A stretch of DNA of 64,000 bases from Lineus longissimus (GCF_910592395.1 NC_088312.1:14014001-14078000), one strand, 5' to 3'; counted from the stretch's first letter, positions 11,866 to 22,582 are shown. Notes: generated by a model not told the origin, from the sequence alone. Numbers and translations: made by a program.

Positions 11866-11893
11866 TACCTCATCTGAGAGCACATCTAGCAAT

Positions 11894-12316
11894 TTGGACG
11901 TGGATGCTACTAGTGCTACATGCTTCAATATGCCTCCATCTGCGCTAAGAAAACTAAAACGGAACAACCACCGGCAGGAACCAGCTGCTGATCAAATCTG
12001 TAACGGCACTGCTGTACAACCCGTGACGGGCTGCAGTTTGAAGGCGAGTGACAATAAGGTGGGGAACCGCCTAAGATACTGAAATGATCACTTGACGCGG
12101 GGCAAGTCGACCCCAAGTCTCTTGGCTTCTTGGATGTGCATCTGTCGAAACTTTCCGATAAACTTATCAGTCGACACCTATAACCGTAAGGGTCTGAAAC
12201 CCAACCTGGATTATGTTACTAAACGACTGTCAGTGTGTGATATAGTGTATGTCCATCGTTCGCTCAAATTGCTATGCCGCGAAAATGTTCCGTTCTTCAG
12301 TATTGTGCACAAATAA
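11894..12316 (+). pseudogene. Probable continuation of the unrecognised coding region
   Basis: Two further plus-strand frames, 11894-12082 and 12092-12316, follow directly. The first begins with a Ser/Asp-rich segment that continues an acidic linker readable just before it. The second contains YNRKGLKPNLDYVTKRLSV. Codon texture and the lack of gaps suggest the same decayed gene as 11060-11865, with additional frame breaks. No domain recognised. Confidence 0.3.
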
Positions 12317-13662
12317 CGTCGTTTTGATGTCATCAGCCTTCGGTGACGCACATAAATGTATCCCATACATTCACTTACTCATAAAACTTGTCTGATTGAT
12401 GCAGAATTGATGAGATTTCACGAGGAGGTGATTTCCTCGTCTAATCGTCTCTGGTTCTCGATTTAAACTACCGGTATAAAAATTTTCATATAGACCTGCC
12501 CCTTCAAATGATACGTCCGTGGAATTTAGCAGTGAAGGGAAAGGGTTTCCTCGCTTATTTCATGTCTATTCTCTTTGCAACATTCTCTTGTACCTACACG
12601 AAGCACATTGCGTTTTATATCAATATCATCTATTGTCAAATTTGATCATATTACAGCCAATATAATACAATAATGCAAAGTGTCGAGCGAATACAATAAA
12701 CTATTTTTTCTTCTTCTCCATTCACAATGCAGAAGTATTTTTGTAAAGATAACTTACTGCACGTAGTGTATGCATACATGTGCATTATCAATTAAATATC
12801 ACATTATTATATTAAGACGGAAAAGCAAACATTTTGTGATGCGACACCAGAAACATAGGCAGCCATAAATCGTCAGTGATTTCACAAAGTGACAAGTCTA
12901 CAATTTTTCTGAAAATAAGATAACAGCGCCATCTGAGTCTATTTACACACCACTATGGTGATATTCAAAGCCATATCAATTCTATAACTCTTTACCCTTT
13001 ATTCATGCATTTCGTGCCATTATACTCTTTCATATGTAATGCACAGAGTCATTCAAACTATACGGAATCTTTGGGTGGAGGTTTCTCAAAATGAAAAATG
13101 TCCTGATTGGTCACTTCGACGTCATCGAAAATTACCCTGATCCGGAGAATCTGGTTCAAGCATATTCCATTCCGGTCTCAGTAGACAATGACAATGCGAT
13201 GTTCGGGCCTTCCTGCATCAAACATATAGACTCCTAACCTCTTCATCCGGGGTCTACTCGATTAGCATTAAAAATGGCTGCACCACTAGACCCTGGACAC
13301 TCATGTTTGTCATATCACTCGTCACCCCCAGAATCTGGGGGTGACGTAGTATGTTTGACCCATGACCCGTCTGTGTCAGCACCGTTTCAACATGACCAAC
13401 ATGACCGTTTGTGGCCGACCAAATAATTGTAAAATTGAGCAATTATCTCAGGTTGAGTACCGATAAAGAAGCCTTATACCTAAATATAAAAACTAAATAA
13501 TCAAAAGGGATTTTGAAATAATATTTTCACAGTGCTCGCCCGATTGGGTATTGTAACACGTGCTTCTTCGGTTCTGTTCTGCTTTGAGTGCCCGCATGGC
13601 CCGCCTAAATGACGCAATTTTCTTGTAGAGGCAATTAATTGTTTATACTGGCATAATAGCTC
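12317..13662. other. No firm gene; short ORF and small palindrome
   Basis: A 48-codon plus-strand frame at 13091-13237 (MKNVLIGHFDVIENYPDPEN at its start) looks coding-like but is unrecognised. At 13320-13346 there is a 13-bp perfect palindrome, CGTCACCCCCAGA and its complement, around one central base. Otherwise nothing is seen. Confidence 0.3.
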
Positions 13663-16410
13663 ATACTGTATAGTGTGACTTATCCGGCCACCACGACTAA
13701 CTTGCTCAACGCGTAAAATATTGAATATACACAATCCAGGCCAAGTTGTAAAATACCTTTCACTTATGAGTTTCTTTTCAACGGCAGGTCACAGCTTTAA
13801 TCCACAGTATAGGCCTGGCTGAAATTGACACCATTTTCAAATCGTGCTCTGGAGTAACAAGGTATTATATAATACCTTGCATCCCTTCGCTTCGTCAGAT
13901 TAACTGCGAATACGATAATCAAAATCAGATATGCACGTGAGATATAAACATTTTGCCTTTACCCGGACACCGTGGTCAGCTCAGTCAACTGGTCGCGGTA
14001 CAAAAAGCTGTGGGGCGCTACCGTCCCTTCCCATTGCCCGTTGGGGCTTGTTAATCTGATTACTGTGCATGAACTCCAGTCATGCATGGCCTCAGAAACC
14101 TGATTTTCCTGCCGGTAGTCTCGCGTCAACAGTAAAACCCGTAAATATTTTTCAGAAGCAAATTTGTTTTGGATTTTTTAAGAGCGTATGATACTAATGC
14201 AGTACCAAACTGAGCGATGCATTGTATATAATGTCGTTTTCCATTATAAACGATATCTAAAATGCGAGTAATGTACTAACTAATTAAGAATCGCGTTGTT
14301 CTTCGCGGTCAGTATTTTATTTTAGGACTACACAACAGATAGTCAGTCGGTTTTGTACCGACGACCACAACGAATTGGCGGGTAAATGCGGTGTCGATAG
14401 TTTATCAACTGGCTGGAAGGGGCGCTGTAGTCGCAATAACATTTTATGATTGATTTTCGCTAATTAGTACAAATAAAGTCTAAAGTAGTCGTATTCCAGT
14501 CAGCTTATGTAACTTGATATTTTATCGTACAAAGATTTTTGCATTATTTAATCGCTTTATTTGTTGTTTATTCACATGTAGGTCAACTAACGATGCAACG
14601 CAGTGCGTACGTAGACCAATTATACCACGGGAGAAATGAAGTGGATAATATCATATACGCTATTATGTATGCCAAAGCGGTTTACGTCGAGCATTCTGAT
14701 TCGATGACAGAAAATGTCCTTACCTTTAGACTTTATTTGTACTAATTAGCGAAAATCAATCATGAAATGTTATTGCGACTACAGCGCCCCTTCTAGCCAT
14801 TTGATAAACTATCGACACCGCATTTACCTGCCAATTCGTTGTGGTCGTCGGTACAAAACCGACTGACTATCTGTTGTGTAGTCCTAAAATAAAATACTGA
14901 CTGCGAAGAACAACGCGATTCTTAATTAGTTAGTATATTACTCGCATTTTAGATATCGTTTATAATGGAAAACGACATTATATACAATGCATCGCTCAGT
15001 TTGGTACTGCATTAGTATCATACGCTCTTAAAAAATCCAAAACAAATTTGCTTCTGAAAAATATTCACGGGTTTTACTGTTGACGCGAGACTACCGGCAG
15101 GAAAATCAGGTTTCTGAGGCCATGCATGACTGGAGTTCATGCACAGTAATCAGATTAACAAGCCCCCAACGGGCAATGGGAAGGGACGGTAGCGCCCCAC
15201 AGCTTTTTGTACCGCGACCAGTTGACTGAGCTGACCACGGTGTCCGAGTAAAGGCAAAATGTTTATATCTCACGTGCATATCTGATTTTGATTATCGTAT
15301 TTGCAGTTAATCTGACGAAGCGAAGGGATGCAAGGTGATTATATAATACCTTGTTACTCCAGAGCACGATTTGAAAATGGTGTCAATTTCAGCCAGGCCT
15401 ATACTGTGGATTAAAGCTGTGACCTGCCGTTGAAAAGAAACTCACAAGTGAAAGGTATTTTACAACTTGGCCTGGATTGTGTATACTAGCATATACCCAT
15501 GGAGCGGGCAAAGTTGAAATGTAATATACATTAGTTAAATGGGCACGATAATTGAGCTACATTAAATTTCTAACGTTACTGAAGTTTTATTAAAGGTTAA
15601 ACACGAAATTAACTGCATTTAGGGACTTATTGCTGCTATCTACATGCAACCCCCAATAGATTGATTGGAGTACGCTATTTTGCACAATGCATTGAGACCA
15701 GTGACAGCAGGTCCTGTTCCAAATAAGGCCCTCACATATTAGGCATATCACCTACCCACTCCCGTACCCAATGCCACTGTCGGACCAAAGCCAGGCGCAT
15801 GGAGAGATGAAGAACGCAATTCAAACTGACAACATCAGTCAGTAAAGAATAAAACAAAGAGCAAGCGCTGGCCACTGTACATATTTTGTCCATCCTGGCA
15901 TAACTGTTTATTGATACCCTGACTGCATGTTCCGGTAGGCCACTCTGCAGAATTTGCCTTATCACTCAGGTCAGTGTTTCTCGAATAGAACTAAAATAGA
16001 ACAGGCTAATCATTAATCTCCCTGCTAATACCCTGCACCATGGACCAGGTTGTATAGCACTACATACGTGCTGGAAGCTAATACTGATGTGGCAGGGAGA
16101 ATATGCGTGAAGTTTGTGTATGCTTTTGAGAATGAGCGGAGCTCTCCAGTCGACGTGCTCTCTGAAAAGTTGTTATTTATTCTTAAACCACGACGATTTT
16201 CGACGTATGACACCCTCAGTGACACTCTTACGTATGATCCAGACCAACGAAGCCAAAGGTTGCAAGAATTCGACGCATTTCCAAGGCCCAATTTTGAAAC
16301 AAAAATTACCTCCTAAATAGCGGCCACAACGCGCATTATAGTATAGATTCAATATTTTACGCGTTAAGCAAGTTAGTCGTGGTGGCCGGATAAGTCACAC
16401 TAAACAGTAT
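13663..16410. mobile_element. Outer TIR element (~68-bp TIRs) containing nested insertion
   Basis: The left end (13663-13729) and right end (about 16345-16410) are inverted copies sharing TGACTTATCCGGCCACC and the far-end word GTAAAATATTGAAT. The inner portion right of 15486 begins ACTAGCATATACCC and its other end reads ATTATAGTATAG, so a TACTAGC-type element may also lie inside. The palindrome at 13730-15481 is inserted at the inner edge of the left TIR. No transposase domain is seen in the frames at 16025-16316. Confidence 0.6.
13730..15481. mobile_element. Large near-perfect palindrome (fold-back element)
   Basis: Arms 13730-14485 and 14724-15481 (about 755 bp each) are near-identical inverted copies around a 238-bp centre. 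The ends read CACAATCCAGG / CCTGGATTGTG and are flanked by TATA on both sides, consistent with a TA or TATA target. Only scattered mismatches were seen, so the arms are young or kept similar by gene conversion. The centre has a 68-codon frame with no domain. Non-autonomous; superfamily unassigned. Confidence 0.8.
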
Positions 16411-16740
16411 GTTCTGCTACCCTGATCATTGTCATATTTCGGCTCGTGTGAACGATAGTTACTGAATCTAAGGCTAATCGTATTCTATGATCATATTTGA
16501 ATCTCCTTGCAAAAGATTGGAATATTTTGTGCGTGCATTATACCTCAAAATCATGACTTTATTCAGTGTTAGTTCCACATATGACAACTAGGTGAAAATG
16601 GCACTGTAGGTTATACTGTCTAGTACATCTTTAAACCAAACATCAGAACAAAAACTTAAGAAATTAGCTATTTTTGCAGCAAGATTTTGAAAATTTTTAG
16701 AAATTATAATGTTAATAGAGGGTAGGTGCTTTCCTCCTTT
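16411..16740. other. No gene seen
   Basis: AT-rich DNA without ORF or repeat that I can support. Confidence 0.35.
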
Positions 16741-16855
16741 ATTTCTCACTTGTATATATATATATATGTTATTATGTTATCTTTTGGTACTCTTGTACCT
16801 TTTATCAAGGTCTGAGTAATAAAATTCATTCAAAATTCAAAATTCATTACGATCA
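16741..16855 (+). repeat. Possible retroelement 3' tail with AATTCA repeats
   Basis: An (AT)n run near 16755-16768, the text CTTTTATCAAGGTCTGAGTAATAAAA, and a terminal (ATTCAAA)-type repeat resemble the 3' end of a non-LTR element. Only the tail is visible, so this is tentative. Confidence 0.25.
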
Positions 16856-16871
16856 CAATTATATTGGGAAA

Positions 16872-17160
16872 GTGTCTAGATACCACCAACCCGAGACACC
16901 GTTATGAAAAAGGTATTGTAGAACAACTAAAGGTAACCAGGTATCCAGGAAGTAATATAGTGTCTTCGTGTCTAGATACCACCAACCCGAGACACCGTTA
17001 TGAAAAAGGTCTTGTAGAACAAATAAAGGTAACCAGGTATCCAGGAAGTAATATAGTGTCTTCGTGTCTCTTAAAAGGTCACCAGGTATCCAGGGATAGT
17101 GTCTTCGTGTCCAGATACCACCAACCCCAGACACCGTTATGAAAAAGGTATAAAGGTACC
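16872..17160. repeat. 96-bp tandem repeat
   Basis: Units starting GTGTCTAGATACC at 16872 and 16968 are nearly identical and include CCGAGACACCGTTATGAAAA. A truncated unit starts at 17064 and another (GTGTCCAGATACC) at 17107. Open frames on both strands here follow the repeat. The array sits just left of the primase/helicase segment. Loosely similar words (GGACACTTAGATACC) occur right of that segment near 21730. Confidence 0.75.
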
Positions 17161-17340
17161 TAACAGGATAAGTTTCTCAATCACTCACTACTTGGCAGAC
17201 ATATCAAACAACCATTTTCTACTAACCACTAGGCGAAAAATATATTATAAGAGAGAACCATAACAAAACATTAAACTGAAATAATTGGCTCAATCGATGA
17301 ACACACTATGTGCAACATTTAAATAACCGGAAGATTTTGG

Positions 17341-17877
17341 AAGCTTGACTTAGCTGACCAGTCCGAACAAGGTAGAGTTTTTGCCACGGACACGCCGGCG
17401 TGCAAAGGATCCAAACAGTTCCTGACACTCCGATGTGTCAATTCGTCACGTGCCCGTCACGAATGCGACAAGTCATACTTCAATTTCTTCAGAAAAGATC
17501 GTCATGTTTACGAGCGAATATTGGACAACCAACCCGTCAGATTCTACTTAGACCTTGAGAAACCATGGTCCTCTGGACAGATTTGTACACGTGGCATCAT
17601 AGAGGAAGCACGACGTCTAGTCGACAGAGACGAAAGCTTCAACAGGGTGATCGTAATGGACTCCCACCATCCAGACGTGAAACACAGTCAGCGCCTTCTC
17701 TTTCCAGATGCTATTTTTGAGAATCAGAAAGATGCAAAATCGTTAGCGATCATGTTGGACGCCCGCCTGCGACAAATGGATAATGCAACTAACGCGACAC
17801 ACGACAATGCAGTAACATGGAAACACGTTTACGTGGACAAGAGAGACAACGAGAAGACACCAATAGACCTATCCTAG
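17341..17877 (+). pseudogene. PrimPol/archaeo-eukaryotic primase-like domain, broken
   Basis: The open frame runs from about 17341 to the TAG at 17875-17877. In order: VFATDTP...GSKQFL, then HVYERIL, then the catalytic-type motif VRFYLDLEKPW (D-x-E metal site, PrimPol style), then VKHSQRLLF where the family has S-x-H, and a final PIDLS close to the third acidic motif. Archaeo-eukaryotic primases make primers for DNA replication; PrimPol-like versions occur in the nucleus, in large DNA viruses and in mobile DNA. R replaces the usual H of motif 2. After the stop a third frame reads DFSVFCGRAS, and the next ORF opens in yet another frame, so frameshifts separate this domain from the helicase. 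A single primase-helicase protein is likely ancestral. Confidence 0.65.
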
Positions 17878-17890
17878 ACTTTTCCGTCTT

Positions 17891-19396
17891 TTGTGGCAGA
17901 GCAAGCGTGTCAAAATCGGATGTGGCCCTCATCTGATGATAAATGACAAAATGTCAACTGAAGGCGTGGAACCATATGAAACGCTCATTCAGAGCGATGA
18001 ATTGAGAGAAAGAGACCTTCTGACAGGAGACTTCATCCAAAATTTGATCACGAATATAGGCAAAGATTTGACAACAATGATTATGAAAAAGAGCAAGAGA
18101 GAGAACTACAATGCAAGAAAGAAAGAACGACCTGATGATGACACAACAACCACAGATGTCAGCAAGAACGAAAAGATTGCCAAGTGGTCCGACCAGAACC
18201 AACAGTTTGTTCAGGTCAAGTCGGATAAGGTTGTCATAATAAAGAACGACTGCGATATATTACATGCACTACCGAACGGACCAACTGTCAGAACGAATGA
18301 CTTTACTGGCACGTACCTACCGTTAGTCAAGTCTCTGATATCGTCCCCATCCTTGATCGATGCGGATGTGAAAAAATGGATGTGTCATCAGTCCCCAGAA
18401 AAAAACGAAGCGGTCGTCAATTATGCCAGAAACATCTCCGTCCTAGAAGAGATGAATTCGTGTGCTTACGCCATAAGATACCTGAAAACGATGTACAAGA
18501 CTGTCTTGGATGATAGACACGAAGACGTCCGATACAGAAAGATCGATGTTGACGACGACCTTATGTGCCCAACATCGAAATCGGGATGGACACCAGTTGA
18601 ATCGGGCAATGAACTCAAGAAAATATTGCAGAAAACCGGAGAGAAAGATCGCAAGTTCGAAAACACTGAAAACGAGAAGCGTAGATTGACGTTCATAACT
18701 GGTCGTATGGGTGTCGGTAAGACAGGGGGTCTTATCAAATACGCGAAAGACCAGCTAACCAAAGGCAATTGTAAAATCGTTGCGTATATTGCGCCGCGGA
18801 CAAGGCTCGTGGATGAAGTTGCTGATCGCGTAGAAGCCACGCCAATAACGAACACGATTCGCCGTCCAGTAATCGTGAAACGATATCATGGAGAATCGGA
18901 AGACCGCGAAATATATATGAAAGCAAAACGATCACAAGTTAAATGTGACCGGCAGATCGCAAAGAAGAACAAACCATTGAGGAGGAAGCAGGAAAATCCA
19001 GTCAAAAGAGACGTGGACGTGGACGTGGACAAGGCATACAATGCTTCAAAGATTCTCGCATTCCTTGACATCATCCAAACATCTACTGAACGTGGCGGAC
19101 TCTTCATATGCGCATGTATAAACTCAATTCAACCAGAGAACGTGGACATCCTGATCGTCGATGAATTGGCAATGGACGTGGGCAATCTTTTGATCAACTG
19201 GACACTTAAGACCCAGTCAGGACAATCTGTTGAAACACCAATCCAATTTCGAGCGGACATCATCAACATTGGTCTGCTCGAAAAACAAGGAAATCTGCAC
19301 GTGATCGCGATAGGAAGCGGCTGTTGGAATTCCTCGGGAGAAAAAGAGCAAAGACCAACGTCGGGAAAAGTGCGGAAGAATTACCGAATAATATAG
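17891..19396 (+). pseudogene. UL9/origin-binding-protein-like SF2 helicase, N-terminal half
   Basis: A 501-codon frame. Residues 1-255 form a linker of unknown fold. A P-loop GRMGVGKTGG follows at about 275, then motif Ia-like YIAPRTRLVDEV, then ICACINSIQPENVDILIVDE carrying the DE of motif II, at about 420-440. The order and the C-x-NS...VDILIVDEL wording fit the Herpes_ori_bp (UL9-like) superfamily 2 helicase group, which opens replication origins. The frame ends near motif III (IAIGSG), so the C-terminal RecA-like half is missing. It follows the primase domain by 14 bases in another frame. The motifs are intact enough that decay is recent, or the frameshifts are sequence errors. Confidence 0.6.
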
Positions 19397-19463
19397 TTAC
19401 AAGAAATCTGACAATAGTGTACTCAATATAGATGCTGTCCCGTTTAAATCCAGCAGCACGGAA

Positions 19464-20234
19464 GTGGAACAGTCAAACAAAGACTGTAAGTCCTTCACAC
19501 GGGACCAGCAATTATTGAACACTGTCATGCAGACTGATAACTCTATGCAAGAAATAAATGGTGCATTTCCGAAATCATCCGTTAAGCAATTCAAGTCGAA
19601 TGCCAGTGGAAGTTTGCATGCAGATGAACGAGACCGTCATAAAACAGTATACACCGATGATCCACAGACCGAGTCCGACAATCACAATTCTTTACCAACT
19701 CAGAGCATGCCATTTCTCGACACAAAAATCGCTGTACCCCAACGAAACAATGGCGAGAGCGCAGTTGCACAGCCTACAATATCTGCAGGAGACTTGATAG
19801 ACTTTTCTGTATGTGCCGAAAATGCCGCAGCTTGTGACAATTCAGAAAACCAGGACATTTACTCGGGAAATCTGAATGATGCAACCGCTATCACTGACTC
19901 GGACACATCAAGCATCAGAAACAGTGAGACGACTACATGTACCTCGTCAGTCTCAAGTCTTTGTATTTCACCAAACTATCTACTGTATTCAACCCGTTGC
20001 ATGATGACTGAACTATCGGCCGTGACGCTCTCGATGGACAATGCCTCCACAATTTCGGAATGTGTAAGGCAGTATAGCGAAACTGTTTTGAAGACCAGGA
20101 AACATATGTGCGAAATATCAGTTCATTTTAATCCTTTTCAAGACTCTAAGGAATTTGAAATAACAGACTGCAATGTACGAATAGGAGATATACCTTCAAT
20201 GACACCAGTATTGCATCTGACTTTCGGATGGTAA
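19464..20234 (+). CDS. Unknown Ser/Thr/Asp-rich protein downstream of the helicase
   Basis: A 256-codon uninterrupted frame, 67 bp after the helicase frame on the same strand. It is rich in S, T, N and D, with few hydrophobic stretches until about residue 165, then a more ordered end (CEISVHFNPFQDSKEFEI). I do not recognise the family. It could be the displaced C-terminus of the replication protein or a separate accessory protein of the same element. No membrane segment or zinc motif is seen. Confidence 0.45.
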   Translation: MEQSNKDCKSFTRDQQLLNTVMQTDNSMQEINGAFPKSSVKQFKSNASGSLHADERDRHKTVYTDDPQTESDNHNSLPTQSMPFLDTKIAVPQRNNGESAVAQPTISAGDLIDFSVCAENAAACDNSENQDIYSGNLNDATAITDSDTSSIRNSETTTCTSSVSSLCISPNYLLYSTRCMMTELSAVTLSMDNASTISECVRQYSETVLKTRKHMCEISVHFNPFQDSKEFEITDCNVRIGDIPSMTPVLHLTFGW

Positions 20235-20559
20235 CTATGGTAACAATCATGGGATGCTGTCATTTTGGAATACGTGACTGTTTCACTGTCACAAGGAAGG
20301 AATCATTTAAAGACTAGAATCGTTATCAAAGAGAAGAAAATATGCTAGTCACACCAAACGTATTAGGACATTTCAATTTTGGATGTATGGACGTCTACAG
20401 TTCCGTCCAGCCATCGAACTATTTCAACGATTTAGCTGACTTTTGACATTTTAGATATCTGGTTATTGTTTCTATTCAAGTGCAGGCCACGCATGCTAGG
20501 TTACAATTATCATTGTAACGGTTCGACGCCCTCGCTGGACTCACGGATGTTATTTTGGA

Positions 20560-20615
20560 GAATCGGGACGATTCTTTCTCGAAGGGGGGGAACTGTTGTA
20601 GAGCCCAGCTCCGAT
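20560..20615 (+). other. Polypurine-tract-like site and possible LTR start
   Basis: GAGAATCGGGACGATTC followed by CGAAGGGGGGGAAC and then TGTTGTAG resembles the 3' end of a Ty3/gypsy pol plus polypurine tract and the TG start of an LTR. No matching second LTR was found in the window, so this is a weak call. Confidence 0.25.
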
Positions 20616-20769
20616 AAGAAGTGATCATAGGCCTTAATCATTATATCGCCGAGACCTGACAATTATCTTAAAAGGTAGGAATAAATCTGATTCACGACAT
20701 TTTCCATTTTTCGGTTGTATGTTCACAAGTGATGCTGGTAACCTTTCTTAAGGCCCAGACATCAAGGTT

Positions 20770-21150
20770 TACCCTTTGGCGAGGCTACGTTGGACTACTA
20801 TAGCACTAGCACACGGGCCAAGTGCGACTCGTATTGCTCGCCCATGCATCGTCGCAACTCGTTCACTATTCCTTTCACGTCTATCGGTTGGCCGGTGGCG
20901 TTCCACTCGTGATCGAGGTCTAGATGCAATCTGCACGGTCGGTGAGATTCGATTATCTCGTAGGTGTGCAAGTCTAGCTTCGCCCGTAAGACTGTTGGTG
21001 TAGAACTTTGTTTCGCACTTGTGGTGGAAATCGTATTGGCCATTCTTGGTGAGCACGCATCGACCGGCAACAAAATATTTCGCTCCGCGGTGAGAATTTT
21101 GGCGTCTGTTGACAGTCTCCTGCAAATATTCTACCAATCTAATGTATGAA
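20770..21150 (-). pseudogene. Second PrimPol-like primase fragment, opposite strand
   Basis: Read on the minus strand, one frame gives RGAKYFVAGRCVLTKNG and a second gives KLDLHTYEIIESHRPCRLHLDLDHEW, which parallels HVYERIL...VRFYLDLEKPW in the 17341-17877 copy and keeps a D-x-D metal motif. A frameshift separates the two parts near 21050. The frame ends at a TAG after ARVLVL, with SPKGK readable past it where the next motif should begin. It is clearly related to the plus-strand primase but much diverged. No helicase part is seen beyond it in the expected direction. Confidence 0.55.
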
Positions 21151-21198
21151 TCTAATATAAAGAGTCGTAAAATATGTATGTATATTTGGCAAATAAAT

Positions 21199-21237
21199 GT
21201 CATTCATTCATTCATTCATTCATTCATTCATTCATTC
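21199..21237. repeat. (CATT)n microsatellite
   Basis: About nine perfect CATT units. Confidence 0.9.
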
Positions 21238-21280
21238 TGTAGCTCTTTCACTTCCTGCGCACTAGATCATCTTGACACTT

Positions 21281-21365
21281 GGACACTATCCAGGTGGTGG
21301 ACACTATCCAGGTGGTGGACACTATCCAGAGTTATCTGTGTTGGACACTATCCGCGGGTGTCCAG
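21281..21365. repeat. 18-bp minisatellite
   Basis: Three near-exact units of GGACACTATCCAGGTGGT, plus two diverged units ending in GGTGTCCAGAG. Confidence 0.75.
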
Positions 21366-22154
21366 AGTTGTTTGTTTTTAAGTGAATGATTATCGTTTAT
21401 GATAATATTAGATTGCAATTGGTTATAGGGCCGTACAAGCGCCTTTCTGATACCATCTACAGGATCCGGAAGATAATACATTACGTGGAGATGAAGCATT
21501 TCCAATGCACGAACGGTGTGGGGGATTTGTTCAGATTCGATTGCCAAAAAAGGACACATCAATGGGGATGCGGAAGGGAGAAGATAATTATACCCTTGCC
21601 CCGTTTTTCTGTGCGATAAGACCTTCCGCAGCTACAGGGAGCCCGTGATACATGAGATGTTACCATGGCAACAGCAGCAGATCATGCCGACCCTGACTGG
21701 CTCAGGACCCTACCCAAATGGACACCCGGACACTTAGATACCTAAAAAGAGTGTCCAAGTATCTAGGTATCCACACACTTATAGCTCAGTTTCTGAATGA
21801 TATATTACCAACATGCTATGTGATACTGCTCTGGCTATCGTACCGAAAGGTAATTTGGTTAATTATGTTAGGCTATCTCAATCTGTAGCCAAATTGAACA
21901 AGCACTGTTGCTTGCTGGCTGCATGACAGTCGTGACACTGATAGTGCCGGGGTGCTTGCTGTGCATGCATCCATGCATTCATTCATGGCATAAGTCAAGA
22001 TCATGCTGGTAGGGCCAGACAACAATGAGACATGCATTGCAGCGGTTTCATTGTGCACAGCTGGGTGCCCTGCCCTGGGCCTGTGTTGTTGTTGCTTTGA
22101 CTGATACTGGTGTGATGCAGTGCCAGTGGGTAGTTGGGTCGCTTTGACATTAGT
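21366..22154. other. No firm gene
   Basis: A few frames of 76-97 codons on both strands lack domains. Paired words GGACACTTAGATACC and GTATCTAGGTATCC occur at 21728-21775. An undetected first exon of the THAP-transposase gene could lie here. Confidence 0.3.
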
Positions 22155-22268
22155 GAGGTTTCGCAACCACCCGTTTAGGCCCTACGACGACGTTTATCTA
22201 TTGTGTGAGTTTACCTGAACAATAGATAAACGTCGTCGAAGGGCCTAACCGGGCGGTTGCGAAACCTC
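22155..22268. mobile_element. 114-bp hairpin element (tiny MITE)
   Basis: Arms of about 49 bp pair almost completely: GAGGTTTCGCAACC at the left and GGTTGCGAAACCTC at the right, closing at CTATTGT / ACAATAG around a 14-base loop. No target duplication is evident. Confidence 0.7.
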
Positions 22269-22439
22269 TGTCTCTTGGACTTGGAGTAGGCCTAAGGCCG
22301 TTAACCCAAGTCTTCCATAGGCCTCGAGGCCCTATATGTTGTATTGTCAGACTATTTCTTTCGCACCCACAGGCCACATCATTTGCTATGGCCGTATTCC
22401 TGTAGGCTACCAGCTTTCATGAATTTCATTAATTTTCAG

Positions 22440-22582
22440 GCAGTGGCTTAAAAAAGATGATGCAGTTCCGACTGTGCTCGATCCAGCCTAGGCTGTGGGC
22501 CGACAGAGGTATTGGAAATAGGCATGCTGATGCACAATCATCACAGCATTCACGTCACCGAGAGGTTAAGGAAAGGAAGAGG
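22440..22582 (+). pseudogene. THAP-domain C-terminal exon of a transposase-like gene
   Basis: A TTTTCAG acceptor opens an exon reading QWLKKDDAVPTVLDPA, matching the L-K...AVPTxF end of a THAP domain, then a TAG stop. It closes at a GTAGGA donor-like site. The zinc-binding first half of the domain should lie upstream but was not found. With the exons at 23291-26315 it forms a THAP plus DDE-type transposase gene, inferred to be Kolobok-like. Confidence 0.5.

Noticed and set aside
14539-14745. 68-codon frame in the centre of the large palindrome
   Set aside because: No domain, and it runs into the right arm; not supported as a transposase.
16859-17142. Overlapping ~90-codon repetitive frames on both strands
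   Set aside because: They simply read the 96-bp tandem repeat, whose length is a multiple of three.
16872-17160. Direct repeats as a possible CRISPR array
   Set aside because: Units are contiguous 96-mers without unique spacers, and the genome is eukaryotic.
20560-20615. A complete second gypsy element
   Set aside because: Only a tract resembling a polypurine site and LTR start is seen; no gag/pol on this strand and no LTR pair.
17341-21150. An integrated herpes-like virus genome
   Set aside because: Only primase- and helicase-like fragments and one unknown ORF are present; no capsid, polymerase or terminase genes. A mobile element or small relic is more economical.
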